Shown: positions 1-6,346 of the stretch, piece after piece
How the letters are laid out: each line of letters starts with the position of its first letter
Position numbering within the stretch: the first letter of the stretch is position 1
Source: an uncultured Olsenella sp.
Lineage (GTDB): Bacteria > Actinomycetota > Coriobacteriia > Coriobacteriales > Atopobiaceae
NCBI GenBank assembly: GCA_900548775.1
Contig: URLM01000040.1
Location: forward strand, 1 to 17,215
Length of the DNA: 17,215 bases
Direction: 5' to 3'
The notes under the pieces: generated by a model
Seen by the model: the letters and a program-made list of their open reading frames with translations, nothing else
What the model was told of the DNA's origin: nothing
Database searches by the model: none
Program-made: the position numbers and the translations under genes

Positions 1-1133
1 GCAGCGACGGCAGACGCGACGCGCTTGTCGAAGGCACCGGGGATGATGTAGTCCGCAGCACGGTGCTCGTCGTCCACCAGGCCGGCGATGGCGTAGGCCG
101 CAGCCTCCATCATGTCGTCGTTGATGTCGCTCGCACGCACGTCAAGCGCGCCGCGGAAGATGCCCGGGAACGCCAGCACGTTGTTGATCTGATTGGGGAA
201 GTCCGAACGGCCAGTCGCCGCCACGGCAGCGCCGGCGGCAAGCGCCTCGTCGGGCATGATCTCGGGCACGGGGTTCGCGCAGGCAAAGATGATGGGGTCC
301 TTGGCCATCGAGCGCACCATGTCCTGCGAGACCAGGTTGGGCTTGGAGACGCCCACAAAGACGTCCGCGCCCTTGAGGGCGTCGGCGAGCGAACCATGGA
401 CCTTCTCGGCGTTGGTCCAGGTAGCGACCTCCTGCTTCACCGGGTTCAGGCCGTCGCGACCCTCGTAGATGGCACCCGTGTGGTCGCAGATGATGATGTC
501 CTTCACGCCCATGCGCTTCATGAGGCGAGCAATGGAGATGCCCGCGGCACCGGCGCCCGAGAAGACCACCTTGACGTCGCCGAGGTCGCGGCCGGTCAGG
601 CGGCACGCGTTTATCAGCGCGGCGCAGGTCACAACCGCGGTGCCATGCTGGTCGTCGTGGAAGACGGGGATGTCGCAGGTCTCCTTGAGGCGACGCTCGA
701 TCTCGAAGCAGCGCGGCGCGGAGATGTCCTCCAGGTTCACGCCGCCAAAGCTACCGGCAAGCAGCTGCACCGTGCGCACGATCTCGTCCACGTCGTTGGA
801 GCGGATGCACAGCGGGAAGGCGTCCACGTCGGCAAAGGTCTTGAAGAGGGCGCACTTGCCCTCCATGACGGGCATGCCGGCCTCGGGGCCAATGTTGCCC
901 AGGCCGAGAACTGCGGAGCCATCGGTCACAACGGCGACGAGGTTCCAGCGACGGGTGTACTCGTACGAGAGGCTCGGATCCTTCTGGATCTCCAGGCAGG
1001 GAACAGCGACGCCCGGCGTGTAGGCCACGGCAAGCTCCTCCGGCGTGCTGATCTGGGCCCTGCTCACGACCTCGATCTTGCCGTGCCACTCCTTGTGTGC
1101 GTCAAGTGCGTGCTGCTTTGCATCGTCAGCCAT
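1..1133 (-). CDS. Malic enzyme, short bacterial form (3' end off the window)
   Basis: Catalyses oxidative decarboxylation of malate to pyruvate with NAD(P)+, in the cytoplasm. The 377 visible codons start at the ATG at 1133-1131 (MADDAKQHALDAHKEWHGK), preceded by an AAGGAG site six bases upstream. Family landmarks appear in order: AYTPGVAVPC near residue 38 (catalytic Tyr region), GKCALFKTFADVDAFPLC (catalytic Lys region), EDISAPRCFEIERRL and PVFHDDQHGTAVV (metal-binding Glu/Asp residues), the dinucleotide fold FSGAGAAGISIA, ACANPVPEIMPDEA and SDFPNQINNVLAFPGIFRGA. The reading frame is open to base 1, so only the extreme C-terminus is missing if this is the short form of about 390 residues. 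Whether a phosphotransacetylase domain follows, as in long MaeB proteins, cannot be seen. The gene is divergent from the dehydrogenase at 1255 with 121 bp between them. Cofactor preference (NAD or NADP) is not decided here. Confidence 0.95.
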   Translation of the reverse strand, partial: MADDAKQHALDAHKEWHGKIEVVSRAQISTPEELAVAYTPGVAVPCLEIQKDPSLSYEYTRRWNLVAVVTDGSAVLGLGNIGPEAGMPVMEGKCALFKTFADVDAFPLCIRSNDVDEIVRTVQLLAGSFGGVNLEDISAPRCFEIERRLKETCDIPVFHDDQHGTAVVTCAALINACRLTGRDLGDVKVVFSGAGAAGISIARLMKRMGVKDIIICDHTGAIYEGRDGLNPVKQEVATWTNAEKVHGSLADALKGADVFVGVSKPNLVSQDMVRSMAKDPIIFACANPVPEIMPDEALAAGAAVAATGRSDFPNQINNVLAFPGIFRGALDVRASDINDDMMEAAAYAIAGLVDDEHRAADYIIPGAFDKRVASAVA

Positions 1134-1254
1134 CTTGGCTCCTTCGACGAAAGGGGACAACTTACACGACCTTTCTATCTTAAGCCATCGACAGATGTCC
1201 AGAGCACGTTACCCGGCCTATACTTCTTTGCAAACGGGCGTCGGAAGGATTGGC

Positions 1255-2220
1255 ATGAAGGCGAACGACATCAAGGTGGCCGCATCCATCTGCGCGGGGG
1301 TCATCGGCTACAGCTACGCACTCAAGTTCGCAATGGCGGGCCTTGAGGTCTGGGCACAAAACCGCACGCCGGAGTCCAGCAAGCTTGCGCAGCAGCGTGT
1401 GCATGAGAGCCTGAACTCCCTCGTAAACAACAGCGTCTACACCGAGGAGCAGGCGCAGGAAATCGCGTCCCGCATCCACTACACCAACTCCGTCGCCGAG
1501 GCAGTGAAGAACGCGCAGTTCATCCAGGAGAGCTCGGCGGAGCACTACGAGGTCAAGTGGGAGATTGTTGAGCAGATCGAGGCCGCCGCAGCCCCGGACG
1601 CAATCATCGCAAGCTCCACTTCGGGACTTCTCGTGACCGAAATCGCCAAGAACGCAAAGCACCCCGAGCGCTTCTGCGGCGGGCACCCCTACAATCCGCC
1701 TCATCTCATCCCCCTCGTTGAGATAACGCGCGGCGAGAAGACCACGGAGGAGACCGTCGCGTGCGCCAAGGACTTCTACCAGCGCATTGGCATGGAGCCC
1801 GTTGTGCTCCAGAAAGAAGCCCTGGGCTTCATCTGCAACCGACTCCAGATGGCGCTCTACCGCGAGGTGGCGGATCTCGTGATGAACGGCGTGTGCTCGG
1901 TCGAGGACGCGGACAAGGCGGTGACCTTTGGTCCTGGCATCCGCTGGGGCATCATGGGGCCGTCCCTTGTGTTCGAGCTTGGCGGCGGAAAGGGAGGCGT
2001 CTCCGGGCTCATGAACCACCTGCGCGACTCCACGACGCTTTGGCTCCAGGACATGGCAGACTGGAAGGAGTTCCCAGCCGAGTGGGCTGACATCGCCCAG
2101 AAGGGCGTTAACGAGGAGCTCTCGCACCGCACCCCCGAGACGGGCAACACTCCGGAGACCCTTGCCGAATACCGTGACCATATGCTCATCGAAGAGCTCA
2201 AGCTCCATGGCAAGCTCTAG
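1255..2220 (+). CDS. 3-hydroxyacyl-CoA dehydrogenase family protein (lambda-crystallin/carnitine dehydrogenase-like)
   Basis: Predicted cytoplasmic NAD(P)-dependent dehydrogenase of a 3-hydroxyacyl-CoA or related beta-hydroxyacid, 321 aa. An upstream in-frame extension exists, but the ATG at 1255 has a GGAAGGA site six bases ahead and begins just before the Rossmann strand. Visible motifs are the ASSTSG loop, the catalytic HPYNPPHLIPLVEI segment with His144, KEALGFICNRLQMALYREV, and a C-terminal helical part (SVEDADKAVTFGPGIRWGIMGP). These fit the lambda-crystallin/L-carnitine dehydrogenase/L-gulonate dehydrogenase branch rather than FadB-type trifunctional proteins. Oddity: the dinucleotide motif is C-A-G-V-I-G (residues 13-18), so the first glycine of GxGxxG is a cysteine. 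It is the first gene of a likely operon with the small Cys protein (13 bp downstream) and trmB. The true substrate is unknown. Confidence 0.85.
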   Translation: MKANDIKVAASICAGVIGYSYALKFAMAGLEVWAQNRTPESSKLAQQRVHESLNSLVNNSVYTEEQAQEIASRIHYTNSVAEAVKNAQFIQESSAEHYEVKWEIVEQIEAAAAPDAIIASSTSGLLVTEIAKNAKHPERFCGGHPYNPPHLIPLVEITRGEKTTEETVACAKDFYQRIGMEPVVLQKEALGFICNRLQMALYREVADLVMNGVCSVEDADKAVTFGPGIRWGIMGPSLVFELGGGKGGVSGLMNHLRDSTTLWLQDMADWKEFPAEWADIAQKGVNEELSHRTPETGNTPETLAEYRDHMLIEELKLHGKL

Positions 2221-2233
2221 GGAGCGCCAGCAC

Positions 2234-2509
2234 ATGACACAGAGCGTCCTCATCAAAGACACCACGCGAGAAGAGCGCGAGGAGATCGTGCGCCGCGGGC
2301 TCAACTTCTGCGGCGACGGGTCCTGCGAGCAGTGCGTCGGCTGCTCCATGGGCGTGGGGTCAATCGACGCCATGTACAAGCCCTACATCGACGGCAAGCT
2401 GGAGCTGGCAGAGGTCAACATGCTGCACGCCGCCACCACGTTCACGCTGGGAGGCGGGAGAAATGCAGACATCGCATCCGCATCCAGCGCCGAGACGAGC
2501 AAAGAATAG
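2234..2509 (+). CDS. Small four-cysteine protein of unknown function
   Basis: 91 aa. The ATG at 2234 is chosen because an AGGGAG site overlaps the stop codon of the upstream dehydrogenase with nine bases of spacing; a longer in-frame start at 2162 would overlap that gene. I do not recognise the family. The notable part is a CGDGSCEQCVGC segment with Cys26, Cys31, Cys34 and Cys37 (spacing x4-x2-x2), followed by SMGVGSIDAMYKPYIDGKLELAEVN, and a Ser/Ala-rich tail. The compact cysteine spacing is compatible with binding a metal or iron-sulfur cluster, but this is inference. There is no signal peptide or membrane segment. It is tightly placed between the dehydrogenase (13 bp) and trmB (10 bp), so it is probably co-transcribed and may serve the dehydrogenase. 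Confidence 0.75.
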   Translation: MTQSVLIKDTTREEREEIVRRGLNFCGDGSCEQCVGCSMGVGSIDAMYKPYIDGKLELAEVNMLHAATTFTLGGGRNADIASASSAETSKE

Positions 2510-2519
2510 CCGAGGTTCA

Positions 2520-3392
2520 ATGCACGCACGCACACCCAAGCACTTCGTCCTCGAGGAGCGCCTTGAGCGCTACGCAGACTACATCGAACCGGCGCCACAG
2601 GACTATGCCGGCCGCTGGGCCGAGGCATGCCACCCCCTGAGCGGCACCGCCATCCCAGCAGACGGCGCGGAGCAACCAGGACGCTTTCGCGAGGTACGCC
2701 TCGACCTGGGCTGCGGCAAGGGCGCCTTCACGGTGGAGGCAGCGCGCCGCGAGCCGGGCGTCCTCTTCCTCGGCATGGACGGCGAGCCCCTCTGCATGGC
2801 GTACGCCGGCGATCTCGCCGCAAAGAGCGGTCTCGAGAACGTCGTCTTTCTCGCCTGGGACGGCCATCGCGTGACAGAGGCCTTCGCCCCCGGCGAGCTC
2901 TCGCGCATCTACCTCAACTTCCCCACGCCGTTCCCGCGCAAGCGCCAGGCGCGCCTTCGCCTCACCGACGCCACCTGCCTCATGGACTACCGTCGCATCC
3001 TCGCGCCACAGGGCACGCTGCGGCTCAAGACCGACAGCCGGCCCCTCTACCTCTTCACGCTCGAGGAGCTTGCCGCTGCCGGCTACAAGGTGCTCTGGAC
3101 CAGCGAGGACGCCCGCGCAGACTTCCCCGACGACCCCACAAGCGGCTACGAAGAGCGCCTTGCCGCAAACGGCGCCAAGGTCTTCGCGCTGGAGGCAACG
3201 CCGGGACCAGCACCCGCGAGCTTCTCGCCCACGCCGCAGCGCGGCCTGGTGGAGTACCTCCCCCAGGACCTCGCGGACCTCGACTACGTTCCCTTGGGCA
3301 TGGAGGCCACGGTATGGAACATGCGCAACCGCGAGGCGAAACTCTGGGCAAAAGGCCACAAGGGCAGCAGCTCCGCCCAGAACGCCGACTAG
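2520..3392 (+). CDS. trmB: TrmB-like tRNA (guanine-N7-)-methyltransferase, divergent
   Basis: SAM-dependent methyltransferase predicted to make m7G46 in tRNA variable loops; cytoplasmic; 290 aa, longer than the usual 210-240. The ATG at 2520 has GAGG four bases upstream; an ATG at 2463 would overlap the preceding gene. The SAM-binding motif DLGCGKGAFTVEA lies near residue 62, followed by FLGMDGEPLCMAYA. The TrmB signature appears at 131-147 as YLNFPTPFPRKRQARLR, followed by KTDSRPLYLFTLEEL (Asp172) and SGYEERLAANG (Glu211). The signature departs from the family FPDPWxKxRHxKRR: Asp is Thr136, Trp is Phe138 and His is Gln143. A C-terminal extension of roughly 65 residues (EATPGPAPASFSPTPQRGL onward) follows. 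It is the last gene of the dehydrogenase operon and ends at a hairpin. Membership in the TrmB family is clear; activity is less certain because of these changes. Confidence 0.85.
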   Translation: MHARTPKHFVLEERLERYADYIEPAPQDYAGRWAEACHPLSGTAIPADGAEQPGRFREVRLDLGCGKGAFTVEAARREPGVLFLGMDGEPLCMAYAGDLAAKSGLENVVFLAWDGHRVTEAFAPGELSRIYLNFPTPFPRKRQARLRLTDATCLMDYRRILAPQGTLRLKTDSRPLYLFTLEELAAAGYKVLWTSEDARADFPDDPTSGYEERLAANGAKVFALEATPGPAPASFSPTPQRGLVEYLPQDLADLDYVPLGMEATVWNMRNREAKLWAKGHKGSSSAQNAD

Positions 3393-3412
3393 ATGCCCCA
3401 GCAGAGAAGCGC

Positions 3413-3434
3413 CGCCTTGCATGATGGCAAGGCG
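3413..3434. terminator. Hairpin terminator between convergent trmB and GDPD genes
   Basis: Perfect 8-bp stem CGCCTTGC / GCAAGGCG with a 6-nt ATGATG loop, 20 bp after the trmB stop and 31 bp after the end of the convergent phosphodiesterase gene. There is no clear T-run on either side, which is common in GC-rich actinobacteria. It is probably used in both directions. Confidence 0.65.
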
Positions 3435-3465
3435 ACGCAGCTAGATGGTGGCGTTGCTCGCGCGC

Positions 3466-4398
3466 CTATGCGGTGGCGCCAGCCCAATGTGCGTTCACGC
3501 AGGACTGCGGCGCGGGCACAAAGCCCTCGAAGATCACTGGTGCACCCTCCTCCTCGGAGGCAAGCATGTCTCGCTCGCTGCGGATGGTCCACGTGACCAG
3601 CTTGCCGCCGAGAAGCCCGCACACCAGGCGCACGGCGGGTTGCTTGCGGTCATCAAACTTGTACGCGATGAAGTCCGGCTTGGCGGCAGCGTTCCCGAGA
3701 AGTGCGGTTGCTCCCACGCACAGCGGCAGAGGCAGCGCCTTGGCGCTCGCGCCGGCATCCCGCCCAAGGAAGTCCATCGAGAGCTGCCCGCGGATGACCT
3801 CGGGGCGGTTGCAGCGAAGCCACACGAGCACTGCGGGATCGAAGCTCTCGATGCAGTAGCGCACGTCGAAGGTGTCCAGGCACTCCATGACACGGCTGGT
3901 GAGAAGGTCGGCGTTCTCGCAGTACGTCTTGACCTCGATGATGAGCGGCGCGGGCATGGGACCCTCCCCGTTCCACTCGAAGATGCGCAGGACCTCGCCG
4001 AGCGTGGGAATGCCCTGGCCTGTCCCGTTGAGGCGAAGCTCCTCGAGCTGCGGGCGCGTGAGCTCCTCGACCGTGCCCTCCTTGCCCGTCATGCGCTTGA
4101 GGTCCGAGTCGTGGATGACCACCAGGCGGTCGTCCGCCGTGAGGTGAACGTCCAGCTCAACGCCAAAGCCGTACTCGCGGGCGCGTCTGAAGGCCGCGAG
4201 CGAGTTCTCCGGGGCGCCAAGCGTGTCGTCGTGAAGGCCGCGATGCGCGTAGCGGTAGCGCGCGAACTCCTCCCAGCGCTCGTCGACCGACTTGTCCCCC
4301 GTGCGCGGTGCCATCCCGCACACGGCAGCCGCTCCCAGGCCTGCGGCGATGCCGGCGGCAAAGAGCGCCGGATGCTTGCGAATCATGCAGGTTGTCAT
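3466..4398 (-). CDS. Membrane-anchored glycerophosphodiester phosphodiesterase family protein
   Basis: Predicted to hydrolyse glycerophosphodiesters to glycerol-3-phosphate and an alcohol. 310 aa from the ATG at 4398, which has a GGAGGA site six bases upstream. A hydrophobic segment at residues 10-28 (PALFAAGIAAGLGAAAVCG) suggests an N-terminal anchor or uncleaved signal with the enzyme outside the membrane; no proper lipobox is seen. The catalytic set is complete: AHRG (His52), PENS (Glu64), ELDVHLT (Glu81, Asp83), VIHDSDLKRMTG (His96), IIEVK, and IESFDP. LVTWTI near the C-terminus is also typical. It lies 58 bp downstream of the MFS gene on the same strand and is probably in one transcript with it. 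A run of nine G directly precedes the ribosome site; a longer in-frame start (4470) would include that run. The substrate is not predictable from sequence. Confidence 0.9.
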   Translation of the reverse strand: MTTCMIRKHPALFAAGIAAGLGAAAVCGMAPRTGDKSVDERWEEFARYRYAHRGLHDDTLGAPENSLAAFRRAREYGFGVELDVHLTADDRLVVIHDSDLKRMTGKEGTVEELTRPQLEELRLNGTGQGIPTLGEVLRIFEWNGEGPMPAPLIIEVKTYCENADLLTSRVMECLDTFDVRYCIESFDPAVLVWLRCNRPEVIRGQLSMDFLGRDAGASAKALPLPLCVGATALLGNAAAKPDFIAYKFDDRKQPAVRLVCGLLGGKLVTWTIRSERDMLASEEEGAPVIFEGFVPAPQSCVNAHWAGATA

Positions 4399-4456
4399 CG
4401 AAAGTCCTCCCCCCCCCGATTCCAGCGACACAGAACGCAATGCGCCTAGGATAGCG

Positions 4457-5788
4457 CTAGTCCGTGTCAAACGCCTCGAGGCCGCGCTTCTCGACCAACT
4501 TCGAGTCGCCGTGATGCACGAAGAGCATGGTCACGAAGCTCGCGGCCACGAACACCGTGGCGTAGATGAAGAGCGAGCGGTAGCTCACGTTGTGCATGAG
4601 CCAGCCGGCGGCGATGGGCGTGACCGTCTGCGCAGCCATCGAGAACGTGTAGTAGAGGCCCGTGAACTTGCCGGTGTCGGAACCCTTGCACATCTCGACC
4701 ACCATGGGCAGCGAGTTCACGTTGATGCCTGCCCAGCCCATGCCCAGGACAACCATGACCACATAGAGCGCGGGCGAGAAGCCCATGCCGGCGAAGGTCC
4801 AGGCGGCGCAGAACGCAAAGCCGCCGCCGAGGAGCACGATGCCCCCGAGGATGGTGCGCTTGCGGCCAACGCGGCTGGCGATGGCCCCCACGGGGATGTA
4901 CGAGACGATGGCGCCCACGTTTGCCACGATGAGGCAGCGGCTTGCCTCGCCGAGCGCCATACCCCACTCTGCCTGCGCGTACGTGGTGAACCAGGTCTCC
5001 ATAGCGTTGTAGCCAATGAACCACAGCGCAATGGAGGCGAGAAGGAACCCCAGCGAGCGCTTGACCGGAGCGGGGAGCACCTCCTTGCCCGTGGCGGCGT
5101 CCTTCTCGACGAGGTTCTCCTCGGGGTGCTTTGCCTCGTAGGCCGCGACCTCCGCCTCGAGCTTGGGCTCCTTCACGGTGAGAAACACTATTGCCACCGA
5201 AGCCACCATGATGGTCGCAACGATCACAAAGAGCGGCAGGTAGTCCACGTGGTCGAGGCCGGCGGTGCGGCCCTTGTTGTAGAGCACGGAGGCAATGCCC
5301 AGGTAGATGATGCCGCCCACCGCACCCATGAGGTTGATGATCGCGTTCGCGGGCGAGCGCAGCGGCTTGGGCGTGCAGTCCGGCATGAGCGCCACGGCGG
5401 GACTGCGGTAGGTGCCCATGGCGACAAGCACGAAGAGCAGCACGCCGATGAAGGCGGCGAGAAGGGCGCCGGAACCGTCCGCGTAGTACGCGTTGTCGAT
5501 GATGGGCAGGAAGACCATGCCCACCACGGCAAGTGCGGTGCCGACGAGTATGAAGGGCATGCGGCGGCCAAGGCGGCTGTGGCAGCGGTCGGAGAGCGAG
5601 CCGAAGAACGGCAGGAGGAAGAGGGCGAGGACGTTGTCGGCAGCCATGATCATGCCCGAGAAGGTCTCGTCCAGATGGAACGTGTTCGTGAGCATGAGCG
5701 GCACGACGCTGTTGTACATCTGCCAGAACGCGCAGATGGAGAAGAACGCGAAGCCGATAAGGACGGTCCTGCGGACGTTGAGTTTCAC
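4457..5788 (-). CDS. MFS transporter, SLC45/GPH sugar-transporter-like
   Basis: Integral membrane transporter of 443 aa with about twelve hydrophobic segments in two halves, separated by a charged cytoplasmic loop (near residues 205-245, rich in Lys/Glu and including KEPKLEAEVAAYEAKHPEE). The GTG start at 5788 is preceded by a perfect AGGAGG six bases away. Family marks are FGSLSDRCHSRLGRRMPFIL after helix 2, the equivalent SRVGRKRTILGG in the second half, and KFTGLYYTFSMAAQTVTPIA near helix 10. The first pattern resembles the SLC45/GPH group of sugar-proton symporters, such as plant sucrose carriers, but the substrate cannot be named. The phosphodiesterase follows 58 bp downstream. The upstream region is the G-rich stretch and the 61-bp repeat array. 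Confidence 0.88.
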   Translation of the reverse strand: MKLNVRRTVLIGFAFFSICAFWQMYNSVVPLMLTNTFHLDETFSGMIMAADNVLALFLLPFFGSLSDRCHSRLGRRMPFILVGTALAVVGMVFLPIIDNAYYADGSGALLAAFIGVLLFVLVAMGTYRSPAVALMPDCTPKPLRSPANAIINLMGAVGGIIYLGIASVLYNKGRTAGLDHVDYLPLFVIVATIMVASVAIVFLTVKEPKLEAEVAAYEAKHPEENLVEKDAATGKEVLPAPVKRSLGFLLASIALWFIGYNAMETWFTTYAQAEWGMALGEASRCLIVANVGAIVSYIPVGAIASRVGRKRTILGGIVLLGGGFAFCAAWTFAGMGFSPALYVVMVVLGMGWAGINVNSLPMVVEMCKGSDTGKFTGLYYTFSMAAQTVTPIAAGWLMHNVSYRSLFIYATVFVAASFVTMLFVHHGDSKLVEKRGLEAFDTD

Positions 5789-5928
5789 GAGGTTCCTCCT
5801 AGCGCCGGGCTGCCGTGCACCTTCGATGCTAGCCGGGTGGGGGCGCGGCGGGGGTGCTCGGCCGTCGGCGGTCTGGCGGGCGGTGCGGGGAGCGCGGGGA
5901 CGCGGGGCGACGGTTGCGACGTCTTCCT
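5789..5928. other. Very G-rich divergent intergenic segment with a G-quadruplex motif
   Basis: This part of the 558-bp gap upstream of the MFS gene holds no credible ORF. It includes the MFS ribosome site (AGGAGG, minus strand, 5795-5800) and a possible minus-strand -10 element TAGCAT at 5831-5826, without a convincing -35. The plus strand has G-runs at 5835-5837, 5839-5843, 5850-5854, 5878-5880, 5887-5890, 5896-5899 and 5904-5907. The last four runs have loops of 6, 5 and 4 bases and fit the standard G3+N1-7 quadruplex pattern. The plus strand is the template strand for the MFS transcript. Confidence 0.5.
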
Positions 5929-6240
5929 CGCCATAAGGCGTTTCTCGTCCGCCGCAGTTGCAACGATGCTCGCTCCGGCGTCATTTCGACGCCGGAGGGC
6001 CCGTCTCGTACGTAATCCCGTCTGGAACCCGTGCTTCGGCGTCAGTTTCTCGCCGGAGTACATGCTTTAGCAGCAAGTGTGCACGAAACCTTCCTCCCGG
6101 CGCCCATTTCTCGCCGGAAGGTGCATTTACGCAGCTGGGGTGAACGAAATCCTACTTCCGGCGAACTTCTGACGCCGGAGGGGCTCTTCTCAACGTTACA
6201 TCCACGACAACGTATCCTCCGGCGTCACGCCTCCCCAAGT
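5929..6240. repeat. Tandem array of hairpin units with exact 61-bp period
   Basis: A core of CCGGCG, nine bases, then CGCCGG recurs with its first base at 5975, 6036 (TCGGCG), 6097 and 6158; a fifth CCGGCG at 6219 has lost its right arm. All steps are exactly 61 bp. A sixth, eroded unit may sit at phase 5914, where only CGCC at 5929 remains in register. Unit 1 forms a perfect 10-bp stem (CTCCGGCGTC, loop ATTTC, GACGCCGGAG, 5973-5997). Units 2 to 4 have 6-8-bp stems with varied loops. The 40 bases between hairpins are also weakly alike, best in ACGAAA-CCT just left of the stem (units 3, 4 and 5) and AGGG just right of it. As 61 is not a multiple of three and the frames are broken, coding is unlikely. 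Identity between units is too low for a CRISPR. The array separates the divergent MFS and DUF3825 genes. Confidence 0.8.
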
Positions 6241-6346
6241 GGAATCCGACACGCACCACCACTGTCGGGTGATACTGTAGAAGCTTGCACACTCAGCCCC
6301 GCTGCCGGTGACCCCAGCCGGGACTCGTAAAGGAAGGCCACAAACG

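Noticed and set aside
63..1346. Plus-strand 427-codon ORF
   Set aside because: Antisense of the malic enzyme, which shows clear family motifs on the minus strand.
2517..3422. Minus-strand 301-codon ORF
   Set aside because: Antisense of trmB, whose methyltransferase motifs decide the coding strand.
4292..6070. Plus-strand 592-codon ORF
   Set aside because: Antisense shadow of the MFS gene; His/Glu/Gly-rich composition typical of the reverse strand of GC-rich coding DNA and no ribosome site.
5929..6240. CRISPR array with about 61-bp period
   Set aside because: The period fits a 28-29 bp repeat plus 32-33 bp spacer, but repeats are only alike in the stem arms, their loops differ, the spacer-like parts resemble each other, and no cas gene is in the window.
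5929..6240. TIGR-type guide array
   Set aside because: Paired hairpin-like repeats recall such arrays, but no Nop-domain Tas protein is present and the neighbouring DUF3825 protein does not resemble one.
6031..6330. Plus-strand ORF of 99 codons across the repeats
   Set aside because: It crosses repeat units in changing frames, has no ribosome site, and runs into the leader of the DUF3825 gene.
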